Positions 47,154 through 57,475 of a stretch of 64,000 bases of DNA are shown piece by piece (within the stretch, counting starts at the first letter, position 1; each line of letters begins with the position of its first letter). The translations under genes and the position numbers were made by a program. The DNA comes from an uncultured Bacteroidales bacterium (GTDB lineage Bacteria > Bacteroidota > Bacteroidia > Bacteroidales > FEN-979): the NCBI GenBank assembly GCA_903887775.1, contig CAISRB010000005.1, positions 206,773 through 270,772 of the forward strand, in the 5' to 3' direction. Under the pieces are notes generated by a model that saw only the letters and a program-made list of their open reading frames with translations, was not told the origin of the DNA and did not search any database.

Positions 47154-50100
47154 ATGAATGACCCAGGAGCTAAAACCAGGGAAGAACTTGTTAAGGAACT
47201 TCAGGAATTGCGAAAGGAATACAGTGCATTGAAAGTATCAGGTGAAAGTGACAGGATTAAACACAAATATACAGAAGATACTTTACGGGAGGCGGAAGAG
47301 AAATACCGTGTTATTCTTAACGGAAGTTCATTTGGTATTTTAGCAACAGATATCGAAACCCATAGGTTTTTATTTTCCAATCCGGCCATCTGCAAATTAT
47401 TCGGATATACCGATAAAGAATTCCAACGGCTGAGCATTGAGAATTTAGTGCCAAAGGAATCATTGGACCTGGTGATGTCGGAATTTGACGCCCAGATGCG
47501 GGGGGAGAAACCCATATCCTATGCTCAGTCCTGCATAAGAAAAGACGGAACGGTTTTCTATGCTGACGTTGCAGGCGCTCCTATTATCCTCAGTCAAAGA
47601 AAATGCAGCGTGGGCTTTTTTAGGGATGTGACTGAACTCATAAGGGCGGATGAGATCATATTAAGAGATAGAGAAAAGCACAGGACGATCCTGCAAACAG
47701 CGATGGATGGCTTCTGGATGGCGGATTTGCAGGGACGTCTCACAGAAGTGAACGAAACCTACTGCAAAATGAGCGGTTATTCTGAGCAGGAGCTGCTGAA
47801 CATGCATATTTCCGATTTGGAAGTCCTTGAATCGGCTGCCGACATTGCAGCTCACATTCAAAAGATTATAAAATACGGACACGACCGTTTCGAGGCAAAA
47901 CACAGACGTAAGGATGGCAGCATTAATAACGTTGAAATAAGCGTTCAATACAGGCCCAATGAAGGGAAGTATCTTGTTGCGTTTCTGCATGACATAACAA
48001 GGCGCAAGAAGAATGAGGAGAAATTGCAGAAAAGCGAGGAACGCTTCCGGCATATCTCGTCCACTATCTCTGATATTTCATATTCCTGCGTGAGCAATCA
48101 CGACGGCAGCTATTGGATTGACTGGATGACTGGTGCTATGGAGCCAATCACCGGTTATTCGATCGACGAAATCATGGCTGATCACTGCTGGGTGAAATTG
48201 GTCGTGGATGATGATTTGGATTGTTTTAAGCAACATGTTACAGGTCTTGCGCCTGGTTCGTCCAGCAGTTGTGAGCTTCGTTTGAGACACAAAAACGGAG
48301 GGATAGTCTGGGTCGCTTCTTTTGCCGAATGCATAAAGGGGCCGGAACAGCCCGAACGTTTACATCTGTACGGAGGATTGGTCGATATCACCGAACGAAA
48401 AGTTGCCGATTTAACTTTAAAAGAGTCTGAAGAAAAATACCGTGTGTTGCTTGAAGGCAGCACGCACGGCATATTAGCCATTGATACCGAAACCCATAAG
48501 TTTATCTTTTTCAATACAGCCATCTGCAAGTTATTCGGATATACTGTTGAAGAGTTCAAACGGTTGAACATTGCAGAATTACACCCAAAGGATTCATTGG
48601 ATTTGGTAATGACAGAGTTTGCTTCTCTGATACGAGGTGAGAAATCGATATCTTTCACCCGTCCATGTCTCAGAAAAGACGGTACGGTTTTCTATGCTGA
48701 CATTACAAGTTCTCCAATCATCATCAATGAAAGAACATGCAGCGTGGGGTTTTTTACTGATGTGACTGATCGAAAACAATCGTTAGAATTACTGCAAAAA
48801 AGCGAAGAAAAATTCCGCAGTATTACCGAGCAGTTGCAGGATGTTGTGTTTATAACAGATAATAAAGGACAAGTTTCTTATATCTCTCCTTCTACACAGT
48901 TAATTTTCGGCTATTCACCACAAGAAATGATAGGTGAAACGTTTATCCGTTTTCTTGATAACAGTGAAATGTCAAATGCCATGTCGCAGTTCAACACCTC
49001 AATAGAATCAGGTTCTACAAGTGGTCTGCGAATTTTCCTTATGAAGCATAAAGATGGCTCGACCTTCATCGGTGAACTCTCATCCAACGTATTTTATCAA
49101 GGGGACCAACCAATGGGAACCATTGGATTGATCCGCGACATCACTGCCAAAAAGCACGCAGAGCAGGAATTGGTTAAAGCCAAAGAAAAAGCTGAAGAAA
49201 GCGACCGTCTGAAATCAGCCTTCCTTGCCAACATGAGCCACGAGATCAGAACCCCTATGAATGGAATTCTGGGTTTTGCTGAATTACTGAAAGAGCCGAA
49301 GCTGTCAGGCAAGGAACAACAAAAATATATCAGGGTCATTCAGAGCAGCGGCCAACGTATGCTCAATATCATAAATGACATTGTCAGCATCTCGATGATA
49401 GAATCAGGGCAAATGAACATTACAATATCCGCGACAAACATTAACGAGCAAATCGAAACTATTTATAACTTTTTCATCCCTGTGGTTGAAAAAAAGGGAT
49501 TGCGGCTATCTGTTAAAAACGCCCTGCCGTCAAAAAAATCCGAAATTCAAACAGACCGTGAAAAGCTTTATGCCATTCTTACCAATCTTGTTAATAATGC
49601 CGTTAAATTTACCAGCAAAGGCTTGATCGAATTTGGTTATGAGAAAAAGGGTAAATACATTGAATTTTTTGTGAAAGATACCGGCTATGGCTTTGCTAAT
49701 CAGGAAAAGGAAATTATTTTTGAACGGTTCAGGCAAGGCAATGAATTGATAACAAAACCTTATGAAGGAGCAGGTCTGGGTCTGTCCATTTCAAAAGGTT
49801 ACGTGGAAATGCTTGGGGGTAAAATCTGGGTGGAAAGCAAGCTGGGGAAGGGGTCAACATTTTATTTCACCCTTCCTTACAATGCAGAATCAGAAGCTAA
49901 AACGGCCGGTCAGGAGATTACCTCAGAAACCGGAGAAGTGTATCAGGTTAAAAACCTGAAAATATTAATTGTCGAAGATGATGAGGGGTCGAGAGATTTG
50001 ATTACAACAGTGGTTGAAAAAATAGGGAAAGAAATTTTACAGGCAGGAACAGGGCTTGAAGCCGTGGAAGCCTGCCACTGCAATCCTGACCTTGATTTGA

Positions 50101-50312
50101 TTCTGATGGATGTAAGGATGCCCGAAATGGATGGATACGAAGCCACACGTCAAATCCGGGAATTTAATAAGAACGTAATCATCATTGCCCAAACTGCCTT
50201 TGGGTTCTCTGAGGACATGGAGAAGGCAATTGAAGCAGGATGTAATGATTATATTTCAAAGCCTATTGTTATTGAAGATCTAAAGGGGTTAATACAAAAG
50301 CACTTCCATTAA
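47154..50312 (+). CDS. Five-PAS hybrid sensor histidine kinase/response regulator
   Basis: A 1052-residue soluble kinase with no membrane segment. A short N-terminal coiled coil is followed by five PAS modules at about residues 48-163, 170-285, 295-413, 427-541 and 551-667. The HisKA domain (FLANMSHEIRTPMNG, His696), the HATPase domain (Asn815 region, DTGYGF and GAGLGLSISKG) and a C-terminal receiver (ILIVEDDEGSR, Asp986 in LILMDVRMPEMDG) follow. PAS1 and PAS4 are nearly the same sequence, a recent internal duplication. The ligand and output partner are not indicated by neighbours. Confidence 0.94.
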   Translation: MNDPGAKTREELVKELQELRKEYSALKVSGESDRIKHKYTEDTLREAEEKYRVILNGSSFGILATDIETHRFLFSNPAICKLFGYTDKEFQRLSIENLVPKESLDLVMSEFDAQMRGEKPISYAQSCIRKDGTVFYADVAGAPIILSQRKCSVGFFRDVTELIRADEIILRDREKHRTILQTAMDGFWMADLQGRLTEVNETYCKMSGYSEQELLNMHISDLEVLESAADIAAHIQKIIKYGHDRFEAKHRRKDGSINNVEISVQYRPNEGKYLVAFLHDITRRKKNEEKLQKSEERFRHISSTISDISYSCVSNHDGSYWIDWMTGAMEPITGYSIDEIMADHCWVKLVVDDDLDCFKQHVTGLAPGSSSSCELRLRHKNGGIVWVASFAECIKGPEQPERLHLYGGLVDITERKVADLTLKESEEKYRVLLEGSTHGILAIDTETHKFIFFNTAICKLFGYTVEEFKRLNIAELHPKDSLDLVMTEFASLIRGEKSISFTRPCLRKDGTVFYADITSSPIIINERTCSVGFFTDVTDRKQSLELLQKSEEKFRSITEQLQDVVFITDNKGQVSYISPSTQLIFGYSPQEMIGETFIRFLDNSEMSNAMSQFNTSIESGSTSGLRIFLMKHKDGSTFIGELSSNVFYQGDQPMGTIGLIRDITAKKHAEQELVKAKEKAEESDRLKSAFLANMSHEIRTPMNGILGFAELLKEPKLSGKEQQKYIRVIQSSGQRMLNIINDIVSISMIESGQMNITISATNINEQIETIYNFFIPVVEKKGLRLSVKNALPSKKSEIQTDREKLYAILTNLVNNAVKFTSKGLIEFGYEKKGKYIEFFVKDTGYGFANQEKEIIFERFRQGNELITKPYEGAGLGLSISKGYVEMLGGKIWVESKLGKGSTFYFTLPYNAESEAKTAGQEITSETGEVYQVKNLKILIVEDDEGSRDLITTVVEKIGKEILQAGTGLEAVEACHCNPDLDLILMDVRMPEMDGYEATRQIREFNKNVIIIAQTAFGFSEDMEKAIEAGCNDYISKPIVIEDLKGLIQKHFH

Positions 50313-50408
50313 CAGATTCACTTCTGATCGCACAGTAAATATCTTCTTTTCTTATAAGGCATTTCTCCCCATCCTCTGGTGAACCTGGTTTAGAGGCGCA
50401 ACCTGTCA

Positions 50409-50624
50409 TCAGAGTTTTTTCAGAGCATACCTTAACCTTATCTCACTTTCACGGCTTTTATCTGATATAAAAACTATCGTTCTTCCATCATCAAGCATGA
50501 CGGGATACTTTTCCACCACTGAGCCGGAAGAAAGTTTTGCTTTTGGAACGGTAACCTGATGGTTTGATATTTCCATCCTGTTGTCCATGGCGTCAGTTTT
50601 CCGCATATGTCGAATGTTTTTCAT
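50409..50624 (-). CDS. Small hypothetical protein
   Basis: A 71-residue basic protein without signal or membrane segment. Its second half, VEKYPVMLDDGRTIVFISDKSRESEIRLRYALK, has the regular pattern of a folded beta/alpha unit. I do not recognise a named family. It is convergent with the kinase gene. No overlap with other genes and a full-length frame support it, but it could be spurious. Confidence 0.5.
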   Translation of the reverse strand: MKNIRHMRKTDAMDNRMEISNHQVTVPKAKLSSGSVVEKYPVMLDDGRTIVFISDKSRESEIRLRYALKKL

Positions 50625-50876
50625 GTCAGCTGAAATCTATAATATTCCCACCTAAATTACATGCCATTTAGTGTCACCGGTATAAAGGTAAGAGACTATT
50701 TATGAACAAAAACCGGTGATAAATATTTCAATCAATGACCTTTACCGCTTATGGAAGCAGCTGATCATTGCGAACCAATGCGAATCTGAAGATTACTATC
50801 GCAATTTTCAGACAGGAATAATCCCAATTTCAATTGCAGATTTTAACCTGCCTTAATGTTTTTCGGCGCAGGCAGT

Positions 50877-50987
50877 CTAGAATTTTCCTTTCTTTTCTTT
50901 CTTTTCCTTTTTCTCGAGCCTTTTTTCTTTTAATGTTTTCGTTGGCTCTTTTTTGACGCTCTTTTTAACATCTTTTCCTTTTGACAT
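50877..50987 (-). CDS. Very small Lys/Glu-rich protein
   Basis: A 36-residue frame, MSKGKDVKKSVKKEPTKT and then LKEKRLEKKEKKEKKGKF, with about 45% lysine and no hydrophobic residues to speak of. It resembles short conserved MxKGKDVKKxVKK peptides that I recall from Bacteroidota, of unknown function and probably nucleic-acid binding by charge. It sits alone in about 480 bases between a hypothetical gene and the propeller gene; the rest of 50625-51109 shows nothing I can name. Confidence 0.6.
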   Translation of the reverse strand: MSKGKDVKKSVKKEPTKTLKEKRLEKKEKKEKKGKF

Positions 50988-51109
50988 AACGGTATGTGTT
51001 AAAGGTTAATATTTTTACCTGTCGATAATCTCTGTTCAGTAACAAAAATACAGATTCTGTTTGAAACTTTAATTTTTAAGCAGGATTAGCAAACGATATG
51101 AAACCGGTT

Positions 51110-54100
51110 TTATGGTTCTTTCGTGAAATCATCCAGTGAAATAATTTTTATTTCAGCTTTTTTATCTTTTGTCAACTCAGCGTTGAGTTTTGGAAGGTCA
51201 TTGCTGATAAAGCTGCTGACTTCATTCCGGACCTTCTCAGATTCCCCGGCAAGGAGATCAAGGCCCTGGACCTGTGAATCTGTTGGCCGTCCGGGGTAAG
51301 ACATGATCGAACCATAGATAAAGGCAATCTTTTCCCTGAGTTTTTCCTCTCCTGTTATTTTGCCCTCCCTTGTGGAAACTATCCTGCAATGTAATGTATC
51401 CATCTGCACCGAAATTGCCAAAAGCTTCTTCGCGAATGACTTTGATGCAGATTTTGCGAGGTTCTTAGACTGGTCGCGCACTTCCTTTACCTGCCTGTCG
51501 GTATAGGCTAATGATTGCAGGAGGTTATAACCTTTCATGACAGCTTTCTGCCTTATTTCACGGTCCTGTAACGAATACATCGACCTGGGGTCAGGTTTCA
51601 GGCGGATACTGGTCTCATATACATCATTGTTACGGAAAAGTTTTACTTTGTATTCACCCGGTGCATAATCCGGGCCTATCATCGCAGAACCTTCCATCTG
51701 AGGGGATGCAGGAACTTTAGGCGGTTTCATCTGGATACTCCATTGAACCACATTAATACCTTTACGCATACCGGCAGGCAACCGTTTGATCATCTTCCCG
51801 TCAGCATCATAGATCTCAATATGGATGTCACCGAAGATATGACGCTTCTTCATATAGTATACAATAGATGCGGCATCGCGCGGAACCTGTCCAAGGTATT
51901 CGTCATCCCCGCTCCATTCCTGGGTAAATGTTCCCTCACGGATGATAAAATCTTTGGGTGTCAGCCATTTTACATCAGCATCCAGAACTTCTTTCGAGAT
52001 CTGCCGAAGAGGGGAGAGGTCGTCTATGATCATAATGCCCCGTCCATGAGTAGCCAGGACAAGTGACTGTTCCCGCTGTTGGAACGCCATATCCATGACC
52101 GGCACCCTGGGAACGTTTCCTTTGAAAAATGACCAGTCCTGGCCTCCGTCAATGGAAATATACAAGCCTCCTTCGGATCCGAGGAACAACAGGTCGGATT
52201 TTACGAGGTCCTCCTTGATAACATGACAATAACCGTGGATAGAGGTATCGGCCAGGTTTTTCCAGGTTTTCCCAAGGTCGGTGGACTTGAAAACATAGGG
52301 AGTCTTATCTCCCATCCTGTGCCCGTCGAATGTAGCGTAAACAGTATTTTTATCAAAATGGTCAGGTTCAACATAAGAACACCAGGTATTTGCCGGCAGG
52401 CCTGGTATGTTGCCAACGACATTGGTCCATGTTTTACCCCCATCTGCAGTACACTGCAGGTTCCCGTCATCCGTGCCGGCCCAGATAATCAGGCTGTCGA
52501 GCGGGGATTCATTGATCGTATAGATAGTGCAATGATTTTCTGCGGATGAGTTGTCAACGGTGAGCCCGCCTGATTTTTCCTGTTTCAGCTTTTTCGGGTC
52601 GTCAGTGGTGAGATCGGGAGAAATACGTGTCCACGAATCACCCCGGTTCGTCGTTTTGTAAAGATACTGGGAACCCACATAAAAGCTGTTGCTTACCGGG
52701 CTGAAAACAAGAGGAGAGTTCCAGTTAAACCTCAGCTCTTTTGTGTCCTTGTCCCTGAACGGGATCAGTGATTTATATTCCCCTGATTTCAGGTAATACC
52801 TTGCGATCTTGCCTCCCTGAAACTGCCAGTAAAGTATCGTCGAATCGAGCTTGTCGCAGTATACATAGAATCCATCGCCGAACCCGACGCTCTTCCAGCT
52901 GCTGTTCGTAATGCCGCTTGAATTTCTTGACGGACCATACCAGGATCCGTTATCCTGCAATCCGCCGTAAACATTAAACGGATCGGCTTTATCGACGCTC
53001 ACATGATAGAACTGGGAAACCGGCAGGTTACGCATCTGCCGCCAGGTATTTCCCTTATCCATTGAATAATATACTCCGCCATCAGTCCCCATATAAATAA
53101 GGCTGTTGTCCTTTTTACCAATATATACCGGATGACAGTCACTATGATAGTTTCCGCCTTCAACAGCGGCTGAACTGAAGGTCTTGCCGCCGTCGGTACT
53201 TTTGTTCAGGTTGCCGCCCGGTTTATAAATCGTATTCGTGTCGAGGGGATCAGGGGCAATAAATGAAAAATAGAACGGACGGTCATTTATTGCTTCGGAT
53301 TGTGTGAGAAGTTTCCAAGAGTTCCCTTTATCGGACGATCCGTATAATCCTGTTTTTTCAGCTTCAATCAGTGCATACACCAAATCGGATTTGACCGGTG
53401 AAACGGAGACCGTTATCCTTCCGAGCAGGCCTTCAGGAAGGTCTTTAGTGATCTTAGCCCATGTTTTTCCTTGATCGGCCGAACGGAACAACCCGCTGCC
53501 TTTGCCTCCTGAACTGAACGACCAGGGAGTTCTGCGGAATTCCCACATCCCGGCATACATAATGTCGGGGTCTTTCCAGTCAATGGCAACATCGGAGCAG
53601 CCTGTGTTCTCATCAACATAAAGGATCTTCTCCCAGGTTTTGCCTCCGTCGCTTGTTTTGTACAAACCCCTGTCAGTACTCGGGTTCCATAGATTTCCCA
53701 CTACGGCTGCAAAAACAATATCCGGATTCTTAGGGTTGATGATGATCTTCGCGATCCTTTCTGCCTTTTCCAGGCCCATTCTTTTCCAGGTCTCGCCCCC
53801 GTTATTGCTGCGATAAATCCCATCCCCGACGGAAACAGAGTTTCTGACCCAGACCTCTCCTGTACCCACCCATACTGTATCAGGATGTTGCTGATCGATG
53901 GTCACAGCGCCGATTGACTGGTTGTATTTATCGAAAACCGGCTTGAATGTGGTTCCGTAATTTTTTGATTTCCAAAGCCCTCCGCTTGCAGCACCAACGT
54001 ATAACAATGCAGGGTTCCTGTCCACGGCATCCAGGGCCGAAATGCGGCCACTCATGGTGGCAGGACCGATTTGCCGGGCCTGAATATCACCAAAAGTATT

Positions 54101-54190
54101 TTCGTCGACTTTAATACTGTTCTGGGCCTGCATCTTTTCGGCAACAATGCACAAAAGAGAGGCGATTATGACTTTGATCACCAGTTTCAT
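51110..54190 (-). CDS. Exported Asp-box (BNR/VPS10-like) beta-propeller protein
   Basis: A 1026-residue exported protein with a signal peptide ending near EKMQAQ. Residues about 30-730 carry at least ten Asp-box motifs of the SxDxGxTW type (SNNGGETW, TSDGGKTW, SADQGKTW, SMDKGNTW, TTNRGDSW, STDLGKTW), as in sortilin/VPS10 and GH74-like double propellers. The C-terminal 300 residues include a FlgD-like beta segment (IHIEIYDADGKMIKRL) and a helical tail. No glycosidase residues can be assigned by eye. It follows the LolA-like gene after 18 bases. Confidence 0.87.
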   Translation of the reverse strand: MKLVIKVIIASLLCIVAEKMQAQNSIKVDENTFGDIQARQIGPATMSGRISALDAVDRNPALLYVGAASGGLWKSKNYGTTFKPVFDKYNQSIGAVTIDQQHPDTVWVGTGEVWVRNSVSVGDGIYRSNNGGETWKRMGLEKAERIAKIIINPKNPDIVFAAVVGNLWNPSTDRGLYKTSDGGKTWEKILYVDENTGCSDVAIDWKDPDIMYAGMWEFRRTPWSFSSGGKGSGLFRSADQGKTWAKITKDLPEGLLGRITVSVSPVKSDLVYALIEAEKTGLYGSSDKGNSWKLLTQSEAINDRPFYFSFIAPDPLDTNTIYKPGGNLNKSTDGGKTFSSAAVEGGNYHSDCHPVYIGKKDNSLIYMGTDGGVYYSMDKGNTWRQMRNLPVSQFYHVSVDKADPFNVYGGLQDNGSWYGPSRNSSGITNSSWKSVGFGDGFYVYCDKLDSTILYWQFQGGKIARYYLKSGEYKSLIPFRDKDTKELRFNWNSPLVFSPVSNSFYVGSQYLYKTTNRGDSWTRISPDLTTDDPKKLKQEKSGGLTVDNSSAENHCTIYTINESPLDSLIIWAGTDDGNLQCTADGGKTWTNVVGNIPGLPANTWCSYVEPDHFDKNTVYATFDGHRMGDKTPYVFKSTDLGKTWKNLADTSIHGYCHVIKEDLVKSDLLFLGSEGGLYISIDGGQDWSFFKGNVPRVPVMDMAFQQREQSLVLATHGRGIMIIDDLSPLRQISKEVLDADVKWLTPKDFIIREGTFTQEWSGDDEYLGQVPRDAASIVYYMKKRHIFGDIHIEIYDADGKMIKRLPAGMRKGINVVQWSIQMKPPKVPASPQMEGSAMIGPDYAPGEYKVKLFRNNDVYETSIRLKPDPRSMYSLQDREIRQKAVMKGYNLLQSLAYTDRQVKEVRDQSKNLAKSASKSFAKKLLAISVQMDTLHCRIVSTREGKITGEEKLREKIAFIYGSIMSYPGRPTDSQVQGLDLLAGESEKVRNEVSSFISNDLPKLNAELTKDKKAEIKIISLDDFTKEP

Positions 54191-54208
54191 GAGAGTAGTT
54201 TTAAGGTC

Positions 54209-54934
54209 TTATTTCTTTACAACGGGTTTCATGAAGATGCTGTCGCTGACCGGAAGGCCTATCTCGATCTTTTCAAATACAAGCTGTGACATGGTCTGGT
54301 CCTTGACTTTGTTGGTCACAGTTCCGGCAATCAGAGCACCGTTTATATCCTTGTAATTTGTAAACAGGCTTTCACTTTCTACCTCATTGCCCTGGATTTT
54401 AATCTTTGAAGATATTTTAAGTAAAATAAAATTTTCGGCATCAATAAAGTAGGTGTCGATGTCGCCATTGGCTTTTGTCAGTTTTATTTTATAAACAGAG
54501 GATCCTTCCATATCTTCTTTTTGAAGCAATTCGGCCTGATGACCCTTTTCCTTCCAGTTATACAGAGGCCCTTCCATATCGCTCTGATCTTTCACGTTCT
54601 TGACCTCGTCGGCTGTCATGTCCTGCGGTACCGATGATCCTGACCATGGAACCACGCTCCAGCCTTGCTGTCCGTCGAATGCCTGAATCATTTTATTTCC
54701 CTGCACTTCTGCTTCCACCCTGAGTTTGGATGGTCTTTTTATAATCATCGTTGTCGGAAATTCCATCCCCTGAGCAAGGGTTTTACCCTTTGCCGTGAAC
54801 GTGGTCCAATCTTTCATTTTTTCGATTCCTGTAGCTTTGTAATAAGCCGTGAGAACCTCGTCGAGTTTCATTTCCTGAGCATTCACAGCCATGGCCATGA
54901 GAAATGCAATTAATAAAGCGAGTGTTTTTTTCAT
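54209..54934 (-). CDS. LolA-like outer-membrane lipoprotein-sorting protein
   Basis: A 241-residue exported protein. The signal peptide MKKTLALLIAFLMAMAVNAQ is followed by a LolA/LolB-type half-barrel with MIIKRPSKLRVEAEVQGNKMIQAFDGQQGWSVVPW, and later VYKIKLTKANGDIDTYFIDAENFILLKI. The ATG at 54934 is chosen since it yields the signal peptide directly; the frame opens 24 bases earlier. It is the first gene of a pair with the propeller protein and may carry a lipidated or hydrophobic ligand. Confidence 0.85.
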   Translation of the reverse strand: MKKTLALLIAFLMAMAVNAQEMKLDEVLTAYYKATGIEKMKDWTTFTAKGKTLAQGMEFPTTMIIKRPSKLRVEAEVQGNKMIQAFDGQQGWSVVPWSGSSVPQDMTADEVKNVKDQSDMEGPLYNWKEKGHQAELLQKEDMEGSSVYKIKLTKANGDIDTYFIDAENFILLKISSKIKIQGNEVESESLFTNYKDINGALIAGTVTNKVKDQTMSQLVFEKIEIGLPVSDSIFMKPVVKK

Positions 54935-55117
54935 ATTTAAAGATTTAATGAAGGTCAATAGATGAGCATTAGAAGTACAAAGGTTAGAATAGTTACAGAG
55001 AATTACAAATTATATGCTTTCAATACCTTAACATACCCGGTCTTTTTTGTTCATAAATCTGAAAACTGTGCAGGTTTTCTTGAGATGATATTTCAATTCA
55101 TTGAAGGCCGTTCTTGA

Positions 55118-55125
55118 TATTTTTG
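55118..55125 (+). promoter_or_regulatory. Candidate -7 element for the DUF421 gene
   Basis: TATTTTTG matches TAnnTTTG, 42 bases before the ATG at 55167. No TTTG is seen at the proper distance upstream. Confidence 0.4.
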
Positions 55126-55166
55126 CGATATTTACCTGCAAAAATCAACCTTTTATTTATTTTAAT

Positions 55167-55688
55167 ATGAGCATTTTTCAAAATCATTATCTTCAGATAA
55201 TCGCCAGTGCGATCATTGTTTATATTTTCCTTATCCTGGCGGTGCGTCTTTTCGGGAAAAAGGAACTGGCCCAGCTTTCGGTATTCGACCTTGTATTTAT
55301 ACTGCTTATCAGCAATGCAGTTCAGAATGCCATGGTGCTGGGCGACAGCAGCCTCATCGGAGGTTTACTGGCAGCCCTTGCCCTCTTCGTCGTAAATTAC
55401 GCGATGAAGTATTTGATGTTCCGATATCCCGGATTCAGCAAAGCTTTGCAGGGAGACCCTATAATGCTTGTTTACCAGGGGAAGGTCCTCGACTCACATC
55501 TCAGGCTGGCTAAGATCTCAAAGGAAGAGGTCCTTGAGGCAATCCGCGAACATGGTGTTCCTTCTGAGAAGGAAGTTGACCTTGCAATTCTTGAAGTTGA
55601 TGGTAATATCAGTGTATTATCCAGCGAATTTGCGCATAAAAGCAGCCACAGGCACAAAGGGCATAAGGTGGTGAGGAAGGAAAATTAA
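55167..55688 (+). CDS. DUF421/YetF-family membrane protein
   Basis: A 173-residue protein with three N-terminal membrane helices (about 10-28, 37-52 and 58-77) and the conserved LAVRLFGKKELAQLSVFDLVFILLISNAVQNAM. The soluble YetF domain (about 85-165) has GDPIMLVYQGKVLDSHLRLAKISKEEVLEAIREHGV. The family is linked to envelope or spore proteins but has no firm biochemical role. The ATG at 55167 is preferred because it begins just before the first helix. Confidence 0.88.
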   Translation: MSIFQNHYLQIIASAIIVYIFLILAVRLFGKKELAQLSVFDLVFILLISNAVQNAMVLGDSSLIGGLLAALALFVVNYAMKYLMFRYPGFSKALQGDPIMLVYQGKVLDSHLRLAKISKEEVLEAIREHGVPSEKEVDLAILEVDGNISVLSSEFAHKSSHRHKGHKVVRKEN

Positions 55689-55690
55689 AA

Positions 55691-55898
55691 GCGAAAGGCG
55701 AAAGGCGAAAAGCGAAAAGCGAAAGGCGAAAAGCGAAAGGCGAAAAGCGAAAGGCGAAAAGCGAAAGGCGAAAAGCGAAAGGCGAAAAGCGAAAAGCGAA
55801 AGGCGAAAGGCGAAAAGCGAAAAGCGAAAGGCGAAAAGCGAAAAGCGAAAGGCGAAAGGCGAGAAGCGAAAATCAAATTTCGCTTTTCGCTTTTCGCT
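55691..55898. repeat. 26-unit GCGAAAR heptanucleotide array with inverted cap
   Basis: Twenty-six consecutive 7-nt units (55691-55872), each GCGAAAA or GCGAAAG except one GCGAGAA, without a single indel. Three inverted TTTCGC units follow at 55878-55898, so the end can fold back on the array. It fills the space between the stops of two convergent genes (55688 and 55901) and may act as a bidirectional terminator. The frame through it would give a repetitive peptide and is not a gene. Confidence 0.95.
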
Positions 55899-55900
55899 AC

Positions 55901-57445
55901 TTATTTCGCATACTGCACAGCCCTGGTTTCCCTGATGACCGTGATCTTGATCTGACCAGGATAAGTCATTTCGCTCTGGATCTTTTTTGACAGATCGAAA
56001 GCAAGCTGATTTGCTTCAAGGTCGTTCACCTTATCAGCCCCCACAATAACACGCAGCTCACGGCCTGCCTGGATGGCAAATGTCTTAACAACACCGGGGT
56101 AACTCAATGCCAGTTCCTCAAGATGCTTGAGTCTTTCAATATAGGCTTCAACGACTTCCCGGCGTGCGCCAGGCCTTGCTCCTGATATTGCATCGCAAAC
56201 CTGCACTATAGGTGAAATGAGGTTATCCATCTCTATTTCATCGTGGTGAGCGCCGATAGCATTAATGATTTCCGGTTTTTCCTTGAATTTTTCCGCCATT
56301 TTCATACCCAGTATTGCATGCGGCAGATCAGGTTCATTATCGGGAACTTTACCAATGTCGTGCAGCAGTCCGGCACGCTTCGCTTTCTTCGGATTGATGC
56401 CCAATTCTGCAGCCATTGTCGCGCTCAGCTTGGCTACTTCGATGGAATGCTGAAGAAGGTTCTGCCCGTATGAGGAACGGTATTTCATTTTACCGATCAT
56501 TCGTAAAAGCTCATGATGCAGGTTATGGATACCCAGGTCGATACTTACACGTTTCCCTGTTTCATTGATCTCCTGTTCGAGCTGCTTTCTGGTTTTTGCA
56601 ACGACTTCCTCAATGCGTGCCGGGTGAATTCGTCCGTCAGTCACCAGCTTGTGAAGAGAAAGCCTTGCGATCTCCCGCCTCACAGGATCGAAACCTGAAA
56701 GAAGAATAGCATCGGGAGAATCATCGATAATGATCTCGACCCCGGTAAGTGATTCAAGGGTACGGATATTACGGCCCTCACGACCTATGATCCGGCCTTT
56801 GATCTCCTCACTTTCAATATTGAAAACCGAAACTGTATTTTCAATGGCATGTTCAGTCGCAGTCCTTTGAATGGTCTCAATAATGATCTTTTTAGCTTCC
56901 GTATTAGCTGTTATTTTGGCTTCATCAATAATATCTTTAACATGCACCAGGGCGTCGGCCTTCGCTTCTTCCTTCAGGTTTTCGATCAGCTGAGTCTTCG
57001 CTTCCTGGGCAGAAAGGTTTGAAATGGTTTCAAGCTTTTCTATCTGGATTTTCTGGGCCTTGTCGAGGTCACCCTGTTTCTTGCTCACGATCTCTACCTG
57101 GGTCTGGAGATTCTGTTTGATGGTGGCGATCTCCTTCTGTTTCTTCGCAAACTCTTCAACCTTTTGATTCAGTAAGACTTCCTTTTGCTTCAGCTTATTT
57201 TCATTCTTCGCGGTTTCATCATTCTTTTCATGAACAAATTTCTCATGTTCCGATTTAAGCTGGAGGAACTTTTCTTTAGCCTGAAGGATTTTTTCTTTTT
57301 TAATGACTTCGGCCTTATCCATTGCCTCTTTCAGAAGGGCATCGCGTTTGCGTTCCAGCGCTTTGTTTAAGATCGTTCCGGTAATAAGCCCTCCGATGAT
57401 CATACCGCTTACACCGATAATTAAAAATAACAGGATGTTTGGCAT
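55901..57445 (-). CDS. rny: Ribonuclease Y
   Basis: A 514-residue membrane-anchored endoribonuclease that starts mRNA decay. One N-terminal membrane helix (about 3-24) precedes a long charged coiled coil (30-190). The KH domain has [25 protein letters not shown], and the HD domain has [20 protein letters not shown] with [11 protein letters not shown] and IGAHHDE. It lies next to zapA with a 6S RNA between them, a usual Bacteroidota arrangement. Confidence 0.97.
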   Translation of the reverse strand: MPNILLFLIIGVSGMIIGGLITGTILNKALERKRDALLKEAMDKAEVIKKEKILQAKEKFLQLKSEHEKFVHEKNDETAKNENKLKQKEVLLNQKVEEFAKKQKEIATIKQNLQTQVEIVSKKQGDLDKAQKIQIEKLETISNLSAQEAKTQLIENLKEEAKADALVHVKDIIDEAKITANTEAKKIIIETIQRTATEHAIENTVSVFNIESEEIKGRIIGREGRNIRTLESLTGVEIIIDDSPDAILLSGFDPVRREIARLSLHKLVTDGRIHPARIEEVVAKTRKQLEQEINETGKRVSIDLGIHNLHHELLRMIGKMKYRSSYGQNLLQHSIEVAKLSATMAAELGINPKKAKRAGLLHDIGKVPDNEPDLPHAILGMKMAEKFKEKPEIINAIGAHHDEIEMDNLISPIVQVCDAISGARPGARREVVEAYIERLKHLEELALSYPGVVKTFAIQAGRELRVIVGADKVNDLEANQLAFDLSKKIQSEMTYPGQIKITVIRETRAVQYAK

Positions 57446-57475
57446 ATATATAGTGTTTGATAGTTAAAATAAAAA

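Noticed and set aside
55685-55876. Open frame giving a peptide of FSPFAFR repeats
   Set aside because: It is the reverse-strand reading of the heptanucleotide array; three 7-nt units give a 7-residue period. No start context or homologue pattern.
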